From NCBI RefSeq assembly GCF_003612565.1, contig NZ_RAZG01000019.1:1-64000 (forward strand): DNA of 64,000 nucleotides, written 5' to 3'. Positions 1 through 6,604 of the stretch are shown here, piece by piece. The notes beneath the pieces were generated by a model that made no database searches, was not told where the DNA came from, and worked only from the letters and a program-made list of their open reading frames with translations. A program made the translations under genes and the position numbers. This stretch comes from Roseburia sp. 1XD42-69 (GTDB lineage Bacteria; Bacillota; Clostridia; Lachnospirales; Lachnospiraceae). Within the stretch, counting starts at the first letter, position 1, and each line of letters starts with the position of its first letter.

Positions 1-323
1 ATCTTTTGATTAGCGAAAAATACATTGCATTTTTTTGTAGCCAAAAGCGAAAATGATATTGTAGCATGACACCATTTCATCACTCGAACTCGATTTCCTA
101 TTAGCATTTTAATGTACGTTCAAAGTTAAAAATTATTTGTAAATTGAATATTTTTATAATACATCCACATTTTCCAAACATTTCATGTAATTATAAATCT
201 CACAGAAATCTCACGTACTTTTTCTTCTATTAGATAATTTATAAAATTATTGCTCCGGTTCTTAACTGATATTATAAGGTAGACATTACAGTGTTTCAAC
301 AAATTTTATAGGAGAATTACAGC
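1..323. other. A+T-rich stretch without a recognisable gene
   Basis: This stretch is rich in A and T and has no open frame with a convincing ribosome binding site. It may be the end of the element or flanking chromosome; no tRNA gene and no direct repeat that would mark an attachment site were found in it. Confidence 0.5.
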
Positions 324-357
324 AAAAAAAGACGCCCAGTTTATGAACGTCCTTTTT
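324..357 (-). terminator. Intrinsic terminator after the XRE regulator
   Basis: On the minus strand an AAAAGGACG/CGTCTTTTTT type stem with a 13-nt loop ends in a run of seven T. It begins about 20 bases after the stop codon of the minus-strand regulator. A T-run on the other side means it could work in both directions. Confidence 0.7.
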
Positions 358-375
358 GACAACAGTGTTGCAGCA

Positions 376-636
376 CTACTTGTCCAATGGTGAAATCAAT
401 GAACCATTCCTGGTATGTACAATATTGGGCTTGCCATCTGGTTCCCTTACAATCAATTCATCGAGTTTGCAATTCAGAGCTTCACAGATTAGATCTAAAT
501 GTTTCAAATTTACTCTTTCAACTAACTCATGGTACAATTCATTGATTGTATTCGGCCGGATACCAGTAGCCCTTGCCAAGTCTGCCTGTGTCCATCTGAG
601 TTCACCGAGCTTTGTAGATAGTAAAATTCTTATCAT
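376..636 (-). CDS. Small XRE-family (Cro/CI-type) HTH regulator
   Basis: An 86-residue DNA-binding protein. Residues about 5-62 form a Cro/CI-type helix-turn-helix: 'TQADLARATGIRPNTINELYH' contains the usual turn, followed by the 'CEALNCKLDELI' end helix seen in YozG/YdaS-like small regulators. The ATG is preceded by AAGGAG at 9 nt. A 12-bp inverted repeat lies just upstream and may be its operator, suggesting autoregulation. It probably controls the lysogeny-side genes at the left end of the prophage, but its targets cannot be read from the sequence. Confidence 0.8.
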   Translation of the reverse strand: MIRILLSTKLGELRWTQADLARATGIRPNTINELYHELVERVNLKHLDLICEALNCKLDELIVREPDGKPNIVHTRNGSLISPLDK

Positions 637-652
637 ACGTCTTTGCTCCTTC

Positions 653-707
653 CGCTATAAAATAGCACTATTTAATCAAAAAAAGTGACATAAGTTATTT
701 TATAGCG
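653..707. promoter_or_regulatory. 12-bp inverted repeat upstream of the XRE gene
   Basis: CGCTATAAAATA at 653-664 is perfectly inverted as TATTTTATAGCG at 696-707. The A+T-rich repeat sits directly upstream of the regulator start, where its own operator/promoter is expected. No protein-binding data can be inferred beyond symmetry and position. Confidence 0.5.
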
Positions 708-777
708 ATTCTGGATATATCCTGTCGAATACAGTTATAGACAAATCTTTCTATTTAGCAGGAAAAACGAATAATTG

Positions 778-972
778 CTATCTTTTTTCACGTTCTATCT
801 TTTCCCTAATTGCCTCTTTAATAAAGCCATTAATACTTTTTCCCGCCGCTTTCGCACTTTCTGACAACTTCTCATAATCATCCCTTTTTAAATCAAGAGG
901 AACACGCTTTAACCTGTCTTTCGCATACCGCAGACTTGCCTTTTTCTGTGCTTCCGTATATTTTTCTGCCAT
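778..972 (-). CDS. Ribbon-helix-helix (Arc-like) small DNA-binding protein
   Basis: A 64-residue basic protein. 'VPLDLKRDDYEKLSESAKAAGKSINGFIKEAIREKIE' is a standard ribbon-helix-helix layout: a beta strand at about residues 24-29, then two helices with the 'GKSINGFI' turn. Such proteins bind DNA as dimers and often repress their own promoter or act as antitoxins. No toxin-sized partner is adjacent on the same strand. Three ACGTATATA repeats just upstream may be its binding sites. It reads away from the plus-strand genes that start at 1116, so it may control both directions. Confidence 0.75.
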   Translation of the reverse strand: MAEKYTEAQKKASLRYAKDRLKRVPLDLKRDDYEKLSESAKAAGKSINGFIKEAIREKIEREKR

Positions 973-1011
973 ATTATCACCTCATAGAAATTATAACCCC
1001 ATTTCAAACGC

Positions 1012-1088
1012 ACGTATATATGCAACATACACAATTATGTACGTATATATTTGTAGACTTTGTGTATTGATATATATGTACGTATATA
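1012..1088. promoter_or_regulatory. Three ACGTATATA repeats (candidate RHH operator)
   Basis: ACGTATATA occurs at 1012-1020, 1041-1049 and 1080-1088; the last two are preceded by TGT. They lie between the divergent ribbon-helix-helix gene and the plus-strand promoter, and the third copy falls in that promoter's spacer. Repeated short half-sites are typical of ribbon-helix-helix operators; the pairing with this regulator is inferred. Confidence 0.5.
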
Positions 1089-1095
1089 GTATAAT
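1067..1095 (+). promoter_or_regulatory. Sigma-70/SigA-type promoter
   Basis: TTGATA (1067-1072), a 17-bp spacer and a perfect TATAAT (1090-1095) lie 21 bases upstream of the ATG at 1116. It should drive the short plus-strand genes at 1116-2086 in the lysogen, opposite to the phage late operon. Confidence 0.7.
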
Positions 1096-1115
1096 AGTTT
1101 TATAAGGAAGGAGGG

Positions 1116-1235
1116 ATGCAGATGGACAAAAAAATAGGCAAGCTGATAAAAGTGGTACGAGCACTTACACAACTTGCCTTAGAGGTTGGAACTTTGCTGG
1201 CAGTCATTAAAATGATTGTAGCAAGTCTCCAATAG
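1116..1235 (+). CDS. 39-residue basic, hydrophobic peptide
   Basis: A short gene with an excellent ribosome binding site (AAGGAAGGAGGG right before the ATG; a second in-frame ATG lies at 1122) and a strong promoter. The product begins 'MQMDKKIGKLIKVV' and continues as one hydrophobic helix, 'LEVGTLLAVIKMIVASL'. A positive N-terminus plus one amphipathic or membrane helix is also the form of type I toxins and small holin-like peptides, but no family match is recognised. It is directly followed by a G+C-rich hairpin. Translation is well supported; function is unknown. Confidence 0.6.
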   Translation: MQMDKKIGKLIKVVRALTQLALEVGTLLAVIKMIVASLQ

Positions 1236-1240
1236 CAACC

Positions 1241-1258
1241 GGGGAGGTTTCCCTCCCC
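1241..1258 (+). other. G+C-rich hairpin after the 39-residue gene
   Basis: GGGGAGG and CCTCCCC are separated by TTTC. No T-run follows, so this is either a weak terminator or an RNA-stabilising hairpin rather than a standard intrinsic terminator. Confidence 0.45.
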
Positions 1259-1296
1259 ACATAAAAAATATAACAAAGTCCATCTGAAAAAACAAT

Positions 1297-1380
1297 ATGT
1301 TTAAAAATATTTTAAAATTAGCGGCAGTAGTTATCTGGATGGTAATTGTAGTAATTGGTTTAATTGTACTGTTTGTATAA
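1297..1380 (+). CDS. Possible 27-residue single-helix membrane peptide
   Basis: The frame 'MFKNILKLAAVVIWMVIVV...' is a nearly pure transmembrane helix with two lysines at the start, ending 'LIVLFV'. It lies between two better supported genes in the same orientation. There is no clear Shine-Dalgarno sequence, so it could be a chance frame. If real, it would be a one-helix membrane peptide like the gene upstream. Confidence 0.35.
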   Translation: MFKNILKLAAVVIWMVIVVIGLIVLFV

Positions 1381-1408
1381 TTTATCAAAGGAACGGAGGA
1401 TGTTGGAA

Positions 1409-1738
1409 ATGACAATCAGCGAAAAGAATATAGTAAAAAGATGGAACATGATGGCAAGCAAGGATTTGGGATTTGATAGAAACTCTGAGGCAAGAGGTTT
1501 TGCAGAATTTTTCAGAAGCATTTTTGAAGATGGGAACACACAGCCAAGAGGATATAGATGTATCAATCCTATAATTAGAGGATTTGCTTTTAATAACAGA
1601 GATTTGGAGATAGGGGTTGTTGAATGTCTTGATTTAAACTACATCAATATTACCAAAAAAGCCGCAATGGAATTGGACTGGTACTTAATGAATAGCCTTG
1701 ATTGGTTCGACCGTTATCAATACGCATTAGCAAATTAA
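1409..1738 (+). CDS. Hypothetical protein (109 aa)
   Basis: No family is recognised. The start at 1409 ('MTISEKNIV') is preferred over an upstream ATG at 1400 because GGAGG lies 9 nt before it. The product is a soluble, aromatic-rich protein with features such as 'ARGFAEFFRSIF' and 'AAMELDWYLMNSLDWFDRY', and no signal peptide or membrane helix. It belongs to the plus-strand set behind the promoter at 1067 and is followed by a perfect 7-bp hairpin before the next gene. Confidence 0.65.
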   Translation: MTISEKNIVKRWNMMASKDLGFDRNSEARGFAEFFRSIFEDGNTQPRGYRCINPIIRGFAFNNRDLEIGVVECLDLNYINITKKAAMELDWYLMNSLDWFDRYQYALAN

Positions 1739-1750
1739 CCACACCACCCA

Positions 1751-1770
1751 CCCGGCGGGGTTGCGCCGGG
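1751..1770 (+). other. Perfect 7-bp hairpin between two small genes
   Basis: CCCGGCG and CGCCGGG flank a 6-nt loop just upstream of the ribosome binding site of the gene at 1787. With no T-run after it, it may be a processing or translation-control structure. Confidence 0.45.
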
Positions 1771-1786
1771 AGAAAGAAGGGAAGAT

Positions 1787-2086
1787 ATGAAAAAGTACAG
1801 AGTGAATGAAAGCGAACATTTTAACCTTATGAGTATGCATGACCATCTTAAATGCATGGAAATTAACGCACGGGAAAATAACGATTGGGAGGCTTTGGAA
1901 AAAGTCGAAGAACGGCTTGTAGAAGTCGATAATCTTTTAGAATCAGCTTATTGTATCGGTGCATTAGTCACATGGGAACAGCTTAAGCGCATCCGGGAAA
2001 TTAGAGACGAAAGAAACACAATCCGTTACAATATAGCGATTCAGAACGGCGCAAACAACCGTGAAGCAGGATATTCAATCATGTAA
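1787..2086 (+). CDS. Hypothetical protein, helical (99 aa)
   Basis: Not recognised. The ATG follows AGAAGGGAAG. The protein is hydrophilic and mostly helical: 'NNDWEALEKVEERLVEVDNLLESAY' and 'WEQLKRIREIRDERNTIRYNIA' read as amphipathic helices. There is no membrane segment or cysteine motif. It is the last gene of the plus-strand set and converges on the phage endolysin gene across a shared terminator. Confidence 0.65.
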   Translation: MKKYRVNESEHFNLMSMHDHLKCMEINARENNDWEALEKVEERLVEVDNLLESAYCIGALVTWEQLKRIREIRDERNTIRYNIAIQNGANNREAGYSIM

Positions 2087-2087
2087 A

Positions 2088-2131
2088 GAACAGGCGGCAG
2101 GGTAATCCCTGCTGCCTGTTCTGCTGCTTTT
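2088..2131. terminator. Bidirectional terminator between convergent genes
   Basis: A 15-bp nearly perfect stem (GAACAGGCGGCAGGG / CCCTGCTGCCTGTTC, one mismatch) with loop TAAT is followed by TGCTGCTTTT. It separates the plus-strand gene ending at 2086 from the endolysin gene at the 3' end of the late operon on the minus strand. Confidence 0.8.
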
Positions 2132-2132
2132 A

Positions 2133-3692
2133 TCATTTGCCGGAATAAATCTGCTTTCCGTCATTGTCAAAGACTTTGTACCCTTTGTTGTGCTTGCAAA
2201 GGTCTATGGCATTGTCTTTGTTTTTAAATGCCCCTATCTGGCTCTTGGCATCCTTCCAGGATTTGCGTACCCTGTAGTAGCCTGTCCCGGCTGTGGAAGC
2301 CTTTTGTTCCGGGGTAGCTTCAAACCGTACATAATCCGGGATGGCTGTGATAAACAGGCCGCTCTTTAACTGATACCATTTTTCGTCTGCAGAAATGCCT
2401 GTGACAGTAAATGTGCCTGCTTTTACTATCTGGTCAACCTCCGCAAGCATGGAGGGGGCTTTTCGGATGTTTAAACCGTCAAATCCCTTGTAAATGACTT
2501 TTACCGTACCATTTAAGAGGTGTACCTTTTGGAGGCTTGTATCGTCACCTGACGCATCCACAGAGGGTATGGAGCAGGGCGGTACTGCCGCCCCCTCCAT
2601 TGCCGCTTTTACGTCCTGCCTAAAACGCTGCATGGTAAGGCCAAACTTATCCCAGATATGGCCCACGTCCCCGTGGTTAGATGCCAGGCCCTTTTTATGG
2701 CCCTCCTGGTGGCTCATGATTACATTGGCATCTAAAGGATTAAAACCGTACTGCTTACACAAGAGGGCAAAAGCCTGCACTGCATTAGCGTATGTGGCCA
2801 GGACATGGGCTTTTGTGTTTGCCCCATTGCCTAACTCAATCCAGTTAGAGCCTCCTGTGTATTTGATGGTGGCAGGCTCTGTCATCTCTAAACTGATAAA
2901 AGCATTGTTGCCGCTGCCTTTTGCCCCGCTGCCGCAATGGTTGGCTTTTACATCAAAAGGTAAGAGCTGATAAGCTGCCGGGGCTTTGCCTACCACCAAA
3001 TGTACACACACCGACTGCCCTGCTTTGTCCCAGTTTGCCGCAAAGACTAAGGGGTCAGGCTGGGGGCATCCCACGGAGTGGAGCATAATGCCTTTGGGAG
3101 TGATTTTTTTACTGTTTTTATAGCACTTGTTTTGGGTAGCGAGTTCCGGGATAATCTGGATACAGGGCTTTTGCCCAGATGTATGATTTACCTCTGCTTT
3201 ATCATACTGTGTCAGGTTGTACTTATTGATAATAGACATAACCTTGTCCACATACTTAACATCTGTGGCATAACCGCCGTCTTTGATTATCTTTATGGCC
3301 TTTTCGGGGTCTTTTTCACCTGCCAATCCTGCAAACCTAAGCTTAGGGCCGTTTTTTGCCCCGGTAAGGTAACAGGAGTGGTCTTTTACGCTTGTCTCCA
3401 TATCTGGGTATTTTCTAAAGGCTGCCGTTACCGTGTATTCCCTGCCGTCTTTTGTCTGCTCTTTGGTTTTCTTGGTGTGCTTTGATTTGCCATCCCAGGC
3501 AGATTTCCAGGTGTTTCCGCTAAGACTGCATTTCATACCGAAGAAATTGTTTGCCTTTAAAGCCAGCTCAGTAGTTCCATAGCCAGATTCCAGAATTGCC
3601 TGGGCGATAGTGACAGAGGCAGGAACGCCGCTGTCACTCATGTCCCTTACTGCGATAGGCGCTAATTTGTTTATAAATTCCTGTTGTGTCAT
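2133..3692 (-). CDS. Bifunctional endolysin: glucosaminidase plus amidase
   Basis: A 519-residue cell-wall lysin. Residues about 1-165 are a FlgJ/Glucosaminidase-type domain ('SVTIAQAILESGYGTTELA', 'NNFFGMKC', ending 'GGYATDVKYVDKVMSIINKY'). Residues about 190-370 are an N-acetylmuramoyl-L-alanine amidase domain ('GIMLHSVG', 'NNAFISLEMTEP', 'IMSHQEGHKKGLASNHGDVGH') with the zinc-type histidines. An SH3-like wall-binding region follows ('GLNIRKAPS', about 405-465), then a C-terminal 'GYYRVRKSW' repeat-like domain. There is no signal peptide, so export should need the holin encoded next to it. AGGAGG precedes the ATG. It is the last gene of the late operon. Confidence 0.93.
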   Translation of the reverse strand: MTQQEFINKLAPIAVRDMSDSGVPASVTIAQAILESGYGTTELALKANNFFGMKCSLSGNTWKSAWDGKSKHTKKTKEQTKDGREYTVTAAFRKYPDMETSVKDHSCYLTGAKNGPKLRFAGLAGEKDPEKAIKIIKDGGYATDVKYVDKVMSIINKYNLTQYDKAEVNHTSGQKPCIQIIPELATQNKCYKNSKKITPKGIMLHSVGCPQPDPLVFAANWDKAGQSVCVHLVVGKAPAAYQLLPFDVKANHCGSGAKGSGNNAFISLEMTEPATIKYTGGSNWIELGNGANTKAHVLATYANAVQAFALLCKQYGFNPLDANVIMSHQEGHKKGLASNHGDVGHIWDKFGLTMQRFRQDVKAAMEGAAVPPCSIPSVDASGDDTSLQKVHLLNGTVKVIYKGFDGLNIRKAPSMLAEVDQIVKAGTFTVTGISADEKWYQLKSGLFITAIPDYVRFEATPEQKASTAGTGYYRVRKSWKDAKSQIGAFKNKDNAIDLCKHNKGYKVFDNDGKQIYSGK

Positions 3693-3706
3693 ATGTACCT
3701 CCTGTC

Positions 3707-3934
3707 CTACTTACTTTTGACTTCCGGGATTCCTGCCACTGATGTAAGTAAAGATGTTACCCCTGCAAGCGCAGCTGTTCCAACAACTGCAATCCAATCC
3801 ACCTGCTGGATGGTAGCTGTTGCCGGAATCATTGCAACTGCCACCTGGGCCATTGTCTTTGCCGCCCTCACCCCTGCTGCCTGTAACCATTCTTTCGTGC
3901 TCACGCTTGTTTTAAATACATTGTTCTCAAACAT
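3707..3934 (-). CDS. Phage holin (r1t-like)
   Basis: A 75-residue membrane protein with two hydrophobic stretches: 'AAKTMAQVAVAMIPATATI' and 'WIAVVGTAALAGVTSLLTSVAGIP', ending 'EVKSK'. Size, two helices and the 'AGVTSLLTSVAGIPEV' end fit the r1t-type holin family. Holins make membrane lesions that release the endolysin, whose gene follows 14 bases downstream. A strong AAGGAGG site precedes the ATG. Confidence 0.85.
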   Translation of the reverse strand: MFENNVFKTSVSTKEWLQAAGVRAAKTMAQVAVAMIPATATIQQVDWIAVVGTAALAGVTSLLTSVAGIPEVKSK

Positions 3935-3948
3935 GCTTTTCCTCCTTT

Positions 3949-4203
3949 TTATTTAATCAACATTACTACGATAGAGCCTATGGCTGTGATAATTGCCGCC
4001 CATGCCGTCCGGTTCATCCATACAAATTTTTCTTGTATTTCTTTGATGTCCTTTCCCTGCTGCACTGTCTGTTCATTTAAAGATATGATTTCTCTTTGGT
4101 TCTGGTAAATTTGATTTTTAGATTTGTCCCAGCTTTCAAGCTTGGTCTCTATTTTGATTAACCTTTCCAAAACTTCCCTTTCGAAGTCTTTTTCTTCTCC
4201 CAC
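3949..4203 (-). CDS. xhlA: XhlA-like membrane-associated lysis protein
   Basis: 84 residues: a charged coiled-coil N-terminal part ('LERLIKIETKLESWDK...') followed by one C-terminal transmembrane helix ('TAWAAIITAIGSIVVMLI'). This is the layout of the hemolysin XhlA family, which works with the holin in PBSX-like lysis cassettes. The start is GTG with AAGGGGG upstream. It sits directly before the holin gene. Confidence 0.82.
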   Translation of the reverse strand: MGEEKDFEREVLERLIKIETKLESWDKSKNQIYQNQREIISLNEQTVQQGKDIKEIQEKFVWMNRTAWAAIITAIGSIVVMLIK

Positions 4204-4221
4204 TGCCTTGTCCCCCTTTTT

Positions 4222-4638
4222 TTATTCTGCCAGCTCTGCACCGGAAAAAATTGTTTCTGTTTCCGCCAATTCTTTATAAATAGTTTCAAAAGAAATCGTT
4301 TCCCCGAAATCCCAATCCAAAGAAACATTCGTTTTGAAAGCACAAAAATCTTTTATTTTACAAAGCTCCTGGTAATGGTCAAAAAAAGCGTTTATTTCGT
4401 CAATTTCTTGCTGGGATTCTTCTGTAATTGGGGAGCCTGTAAGGATGGAGAGCCTTGAGATTAAATCATCTTTACGGGATGCAAGACTCAGCAGTTCCTT
4501 TTCCTGCTCCCTGTATGTACTGTCTGCGTAAGATTCCACTTCAACCGACATTTCGCTGTGATTTTTTGTAATGCTTCCTATTCTGTGGTAAGTTCCTGTA
4601 ATTCCGTTGTCGCTTTTAATTTTCTTAAATAATGCCAT
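4222..4638 (-). CDS. Phage hypothetical protein after the tail fibre gene (138 aa)
   Basis: Not assigned to a named family. The N-terminus 'GTYHRIGSITKNHSEMSVEVESYADSTYREQE' is beta-rich, the middle is helical, and the end is acidic. It sits between tail fibre and lysis genes, where many Firmicutes phages carry a small fibre-associated or assembly protein. That role is a positional guess. AGGAGG precedes the ATG. Confidence 0.7.
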   Translation of the reverse strand: MALFKKIKSDNGITGTYHRIGSITKNHSEMSVEVESYADSTYREQEKELLSLASRKDDLISRLSILTGSPITEESQQEIDEINAFFDHYQELCKIKDFCAFKTNVSLDWDFGETISFETIYKELAETETIFSGAELAE

Positions 4639-4656
4639 TGTTTTTTCCTCCTGTTT

Positions 4657-5439
4657 TTAAGCTGTTCTTTCCCACGCATATACCACACGGTAGGGAGGCA
4701 TGTTGTTGTGGGCCATGCTGGAACCTGTGCCCGCCGTTGTCCCCGAATAGGCGTGTTGGTGAAATGCATTGCGGCCGCCTGTGGTGCCGGAAACTCCATG
4801 GGTGTGGTTTGCGGATATGCCATAAGTTTGAACCGTATGGTTATGGCTGCCAGAAATCGAAGTTGTGTGGCTTCCGGCAGAACCGTCCACGCCGCTTATT
4901 CTGCTTGTCGTTCCGCCCGTAGTTAGTCTTACGTCTTTTTTAACATATGCCTGGTGCGTATGATCTCCGCCTGTACTGGTATACCCGCCATGGCTATGGT
5001 CTGCGCTAACCGTTCCGGTATTTGCAGAAAACGTATGTGCATGGTCGTTATTGTCATTTGCGGTAGTGCCGGAATACCCATGGCCATGTGATGGTATCTC
5101 TGCAACGCTAAGAGTATGGGACACCTCCCCGCCCGTGGTTCCGGCCTTGTATGCATCTCCGGCGGTCAATAAAAACGTATCCTTAATCTGTACCCAAGTA
5201 CCCCCAAAGAGCTTACCTGGATTGGCAGAGTTTGATGATGTATAAACAGAGCCGATAGGATGGATTAAATCAAGTAATCGCTTATTTATTTCATCTATTT
5301 TGGTTTTTAAAAAATTATCATTGTCAACCAGTTTTTGTGTAACATCGTTAAACAAATCCGCATGTGCAAGATCGTCTTCCTCAAACTTCCGGACCACTTC
5401 CGAGTATTCCGGATTTTCAGGTACTTCAAAGTTCGCCAT
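4657..5439 (-). CDS. Tail fibre / collar-type receptor-binding protein
   Basis: 260 residues. The middle has the phage tail-collar signature ('IHPIGSVYTSSNSANPGKLF', 'GGTWVQIKDTFLLTAGD'), followed by a Gly/Ser/Thr-rich region with many H-x-H pairs ('HGHGYSG', 'DHAHTF', 'DHSHGG', 'GDHTHQA', 'SHNHT', 'NHTHG', 'FHQHAYSG'). It ends with 'HNNMPPYRVVYAWER', the usual C-terminus of this fibre group. Histidine pairs in such fibres can bind metal ions along a trimer axis. It is likely the adhesin that meets the host surface. It lies directly downstream of the collar-fibre N-domain gene. Confidence 0.88.
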   Translation of the reverse strand: MANFEVPENPEYSEVVRKFEEDDLAHADLFNDVTQKLVDNDNFLKTKIDEINKRLLDLIHPIGSVYTSSNSANPGKLFGGTWVQIKDTFLLTAGDAYKAGTTGGEVSHTLSVAEIPSHGHGYSGTTANDNNDHAHTFSANTGTVSADHSHGGYTSTGGDHTHQAYVKKDVRLTTGGTTSRISGVDGSAGSHTTSISGSHNHTVQTYGISANHTHGVSGTTGGRNAFHQHAYSGTTAGTGSSMAHNNMPPYRVVYAWERTA

Positions 5440-5450
5440 AATGTACCTCC

Positions 5451-5831
5451 TTAAAACATGTCGTCGATACGAAATGTCATTTCTAAATCATCATCTTTAC
5501 CCTTAGATTTAAAAGTTTTTATACATATGATATCTCCCTCCTCATCATACAAGCCAATCTCACTGATTTCCGTGCCAGGAAGTTCATTTTCTGCCAATGT
5601 GCATTCATAACGGCAAGTTGTGTCAGATGGAAAACTATAGCCATTGATTACCTTCCGGTACAATTCATGCGTTAGCTCCCCCTGCCTTTCTATTGGTGCA
5701 AGGACATTCCCATCCGCATCCACTCCTCCATCCCCAAATGCCATTCCCTCTACTTTTGGCAGAGTAATTTCCCCCGCCCTTGCCATAGCTAACTTCTTCC
5801 TGCCATTTATGGTTATAATAAAATTATCCAT
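5451..5831 (-). CDS. Phage tail-collar fibre N-domain protein (DUF3751-like)
   Basis: 126 residues from the ATG at 5831 ('MDNFIITINGRKKLA'), chosen because AAGGAGG lies 9 nt upstream and a longer reading would run further into the DUF2313 gene. 'ITLPKVEGMAFGDGGVDADGNVLAP' and 'TEISEIGLYDEEGDIICIKTF' are typical of the N-terminal domain that anchors fibres to baseplates of Mu/P2-like and PBSX-like phages. Here the anchor is a separate protein followed by the fibre gene. It overlaps the end of the upstream gene by 8 bases. Confidence 0.85.
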   Translation of the reverse strand: MDNFIITINGRKKLAMARAGEITLPKVEGMAFGDGGVDADGNVLAPIERQGELTHELYRKVINGYSFPSDTTCRYECTLAENELPGTEISEIGLYDEEGDIICIKTFKSKGKDDDLEMTFRIDDMF

Positions 5832-6588
5832 CCAGGCTCTCCTCCTTATCCAATGCATTTAATTTCCGGGTTCCGTTTAACCTGACTTTCCCATTTAGGC
5901 GCCACACATTTCTTCTTGTTCTGACTGAAGATTCTATTGTGTTATTATTTTTAACCCCAAACCTCATATCCCCCATCTGGGCAATAAGGTTTTGGTTATT
6001 TACTCCCAAACGCATTACCAGGCTGTCAAAGTGTATTTTTTCAATCCATTTAAAATCAAATTCTACTAACACGACTTCATCAATGCGAAAGGTGGTATGG
6101 GACTGTTTGATTTCTTCCACTGCTTTATACGCCTCTTTAACATCCAGCCTCCCCTCACCCACAAAAGTCACCTGGAAAACATTAGGGTGTGGCGGGTGAA
6201 AATTAAACTCCCCCGGGTCATGGGCATCTGCAACCGTAACTTTAAATCCAGTAATGGCCGAAAGATACGTTTCCATTCTGTACGGGGTCATGGGAGCCTT
6301 AAAGTCTCGTTTCTGGTAAATTATCTTCCTTCTTTCCTCATAGGTTAGATAACGCATCACCGGAAGCCCCCACTTTATTTCATGGTAAGCAAGACCCCAG
6401 GTTGCAGTTTCGGGAAAAAATTGTTTCGGCAAATCCTCTATTAACTCTCTGGCAGTGTCATACTCCCTTCCCATAACTTCAAACATCCACTTTGCCACAT
6501 AGGACTTATCATAAAATCCCCGGGTGACACAGCCAAGCATCCTTTTTGCGCTTTCGCTTTCCGGGAAATTCTCAATATCAAATGCCAC
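5824..6588 (-). CDS. DUF2313 (YmfQ/XkdU-like) baseplate protein
   Basis: 254 residues from a GTG at 6588 ('VAFDIENFPE'), which has a G-rich site upstream and lies 17 bases after the previous stop; an upstream in-frame start would overlap the previous gene by 71 bases. 'RGFYDKSYVAKWMFEVMGREYDTARELIEDLPKQFFPETATWGL' is characteristic of DUF2313, homologous to Mu gp48. This protein completes the baseplate wedge after the baseplate J protein. The C-terminal part carries a repeated 'VRLN/WRLNGK' stretch. Confidence 0.85.
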   Translation of the reverse strand: MAFDIENFPESESAKRMLGCVTRGFYDKSYVAKWMFEVMGREYDTARELIEDLPKQFFPETATWGLAYHEIKWGLPVMRYLTYEERRKIIYQKRDFKAPMTPYRMETYLSAITGFKVTVADAHDPGEFNFHPPHPNVFQVTFVGEGRLDVKEAYKAVEEIKQSHTTFRIDEVVLVEFDFKWIEKIHFDSLVMRLGVNNQNLIAQMGDMRFGVKNNNTIESSVRTRRNVWRLNGKVRLNGTRKLNALDKEESLDG

Positions 6589-6604
6589 TTTTATTCCCCC
6601 TTCC

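Noticed and set aside
2494-2970. Long plus-strand open frames opposite the endolysin and other late genes
   Set aside because: They are mirror frames of well-supported minus-strand genes, without ribosome binding sites or recognisable products.
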